Positions 5,477 through 5,552 of a DNA stretch of 5,552 bases are shown here, piece by piece; within the stretch, counting starts at the first letter, position 1; every line of letters begins with the position of its first letter. The stretch is from Eggerthellaceae bacterium. GTDB taxonomy: Bacteria; Actinomycetota; Coriobacteriia; Coriobacteriales; Eggerthellaceae. The notes beneath the pieces are model-generated. The model saw nothing but the letters and a program-made list of their open reading frames with translations. It had not been told where the DNA came from and did not search any database. The stretch is taken from positions 1-5,552 of the forward strand of contig JAFUCW010000452.1 in the NCBI GenBank assembly GCA_017459485.1. Direction: 5' to 3'. A program made the position numbers and the translations under genes.

Positions 5477-5552
5477 ATGCGAATAATCAGGTATCTGCTA
5501 GAACTTAAAGGGGCCCTTGCGCTCATTGTGGTGCTTCTGCTTGTGCAGGCGC
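5477..5552 (+). CDS. Probable ABC exporter, permease/ATPase (N-terminus only)
   Basis: Only the first 25 codons are inside the window. The visible start MRIIRYLLELKG followed by a hydrophobic stretch (ALALIVVLLLVQA) resembles the N-terminus of ABC half-exporters of the MsbA/MdlB type. These open with a short amphipathic elbow helix, often ending in a K-G pair, and then the first membrane helix. A multidrug or lipid export role would be usual for that family, but no ATPase motif can be seen here, so the function is an inference from a short segment. The ATG at 5477 is the first possible start after an in-frame TGA at 5471-5473. The gene has its own promoter and appears leaderless. It may be the first gene of a paired ABC exporter operon running out of the window. 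Confidence 0.6.
   Translation, partial: MRIIRYLLELKGALALIVVLLLVQA

Noticed and set aside
1..5552. A new defence, mobile or multi-gene accessory system
   Set aside because: All sizeable real frames fall in known conserved families on alternating strands with short spacers. No integrase other than housekeeping XerD, no transposase, no toxin-antitoxin pair and no repeat array is visible.

Overview
The window looks like a chromosomal housekeeping segment from a moderately GC-rich Gram-positive actinobacterium. The best guess is class Coriobacteriia (Eggerthella/Slackia/Cryptobacterium-like). That guess rests on the actinobacterial flavour of MurJ and NadK, a DUF1846 protein, a TTG start, and promoters placed so that transcription would begin at the start codon. 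It is made from protein character alone, not from a database search. I see no phage, insertion sequence, CRISPR array, tRNA or rRNA.

Layout, left to right. Bases 1-240 hold the 3' end of a type I methionine aminopeptidase reading frame (map), interrupted by an in-frame TAA at 16-18. It meets nadK (NAD kinase, minus strand, 237-1109) tail to tail, and one CTAG at 237-240 supplies both stop codons. A 92-bp divergent spacer (1110-1201), centred on the palindrome AGTATACT, separates nadK from murJ (lipid II flippase, plus strand, 1202-2809, TTG start). murJ converges on a DUF1846/UPF0371 gene of unknown function (minus strand, 2869-4347), with a 59-bp gap and a weak shared hairpin between them. 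A second divergent spacer (4348-4486) carries a perfect TATAAT for the DUF1846 gene and a -10 element set directly against the start of xerD (plus strand, 4487-5404). After 72 bp the window ends inside a gene that begins like an ABC exporter (5477 onward).

The genes serve separate core functions: N-terminal methionine removal, NADP supply, peptidoglycan precursor export, chromosome dimer resolution and probably membrane export. The alternating strands (+ - + - + +) mean almost every gene has its own promoter, so this is not an operon. I find no clear new multi-gene system. The points most worth a second look are the nonsense codon in map, the two apparently leaderless genes (xerD and the ABC gene), the palindromic -10 shared by nadK and murJ, and the repeat-flanked promoter of the conserved but uncharacterised DUF1846 gene.
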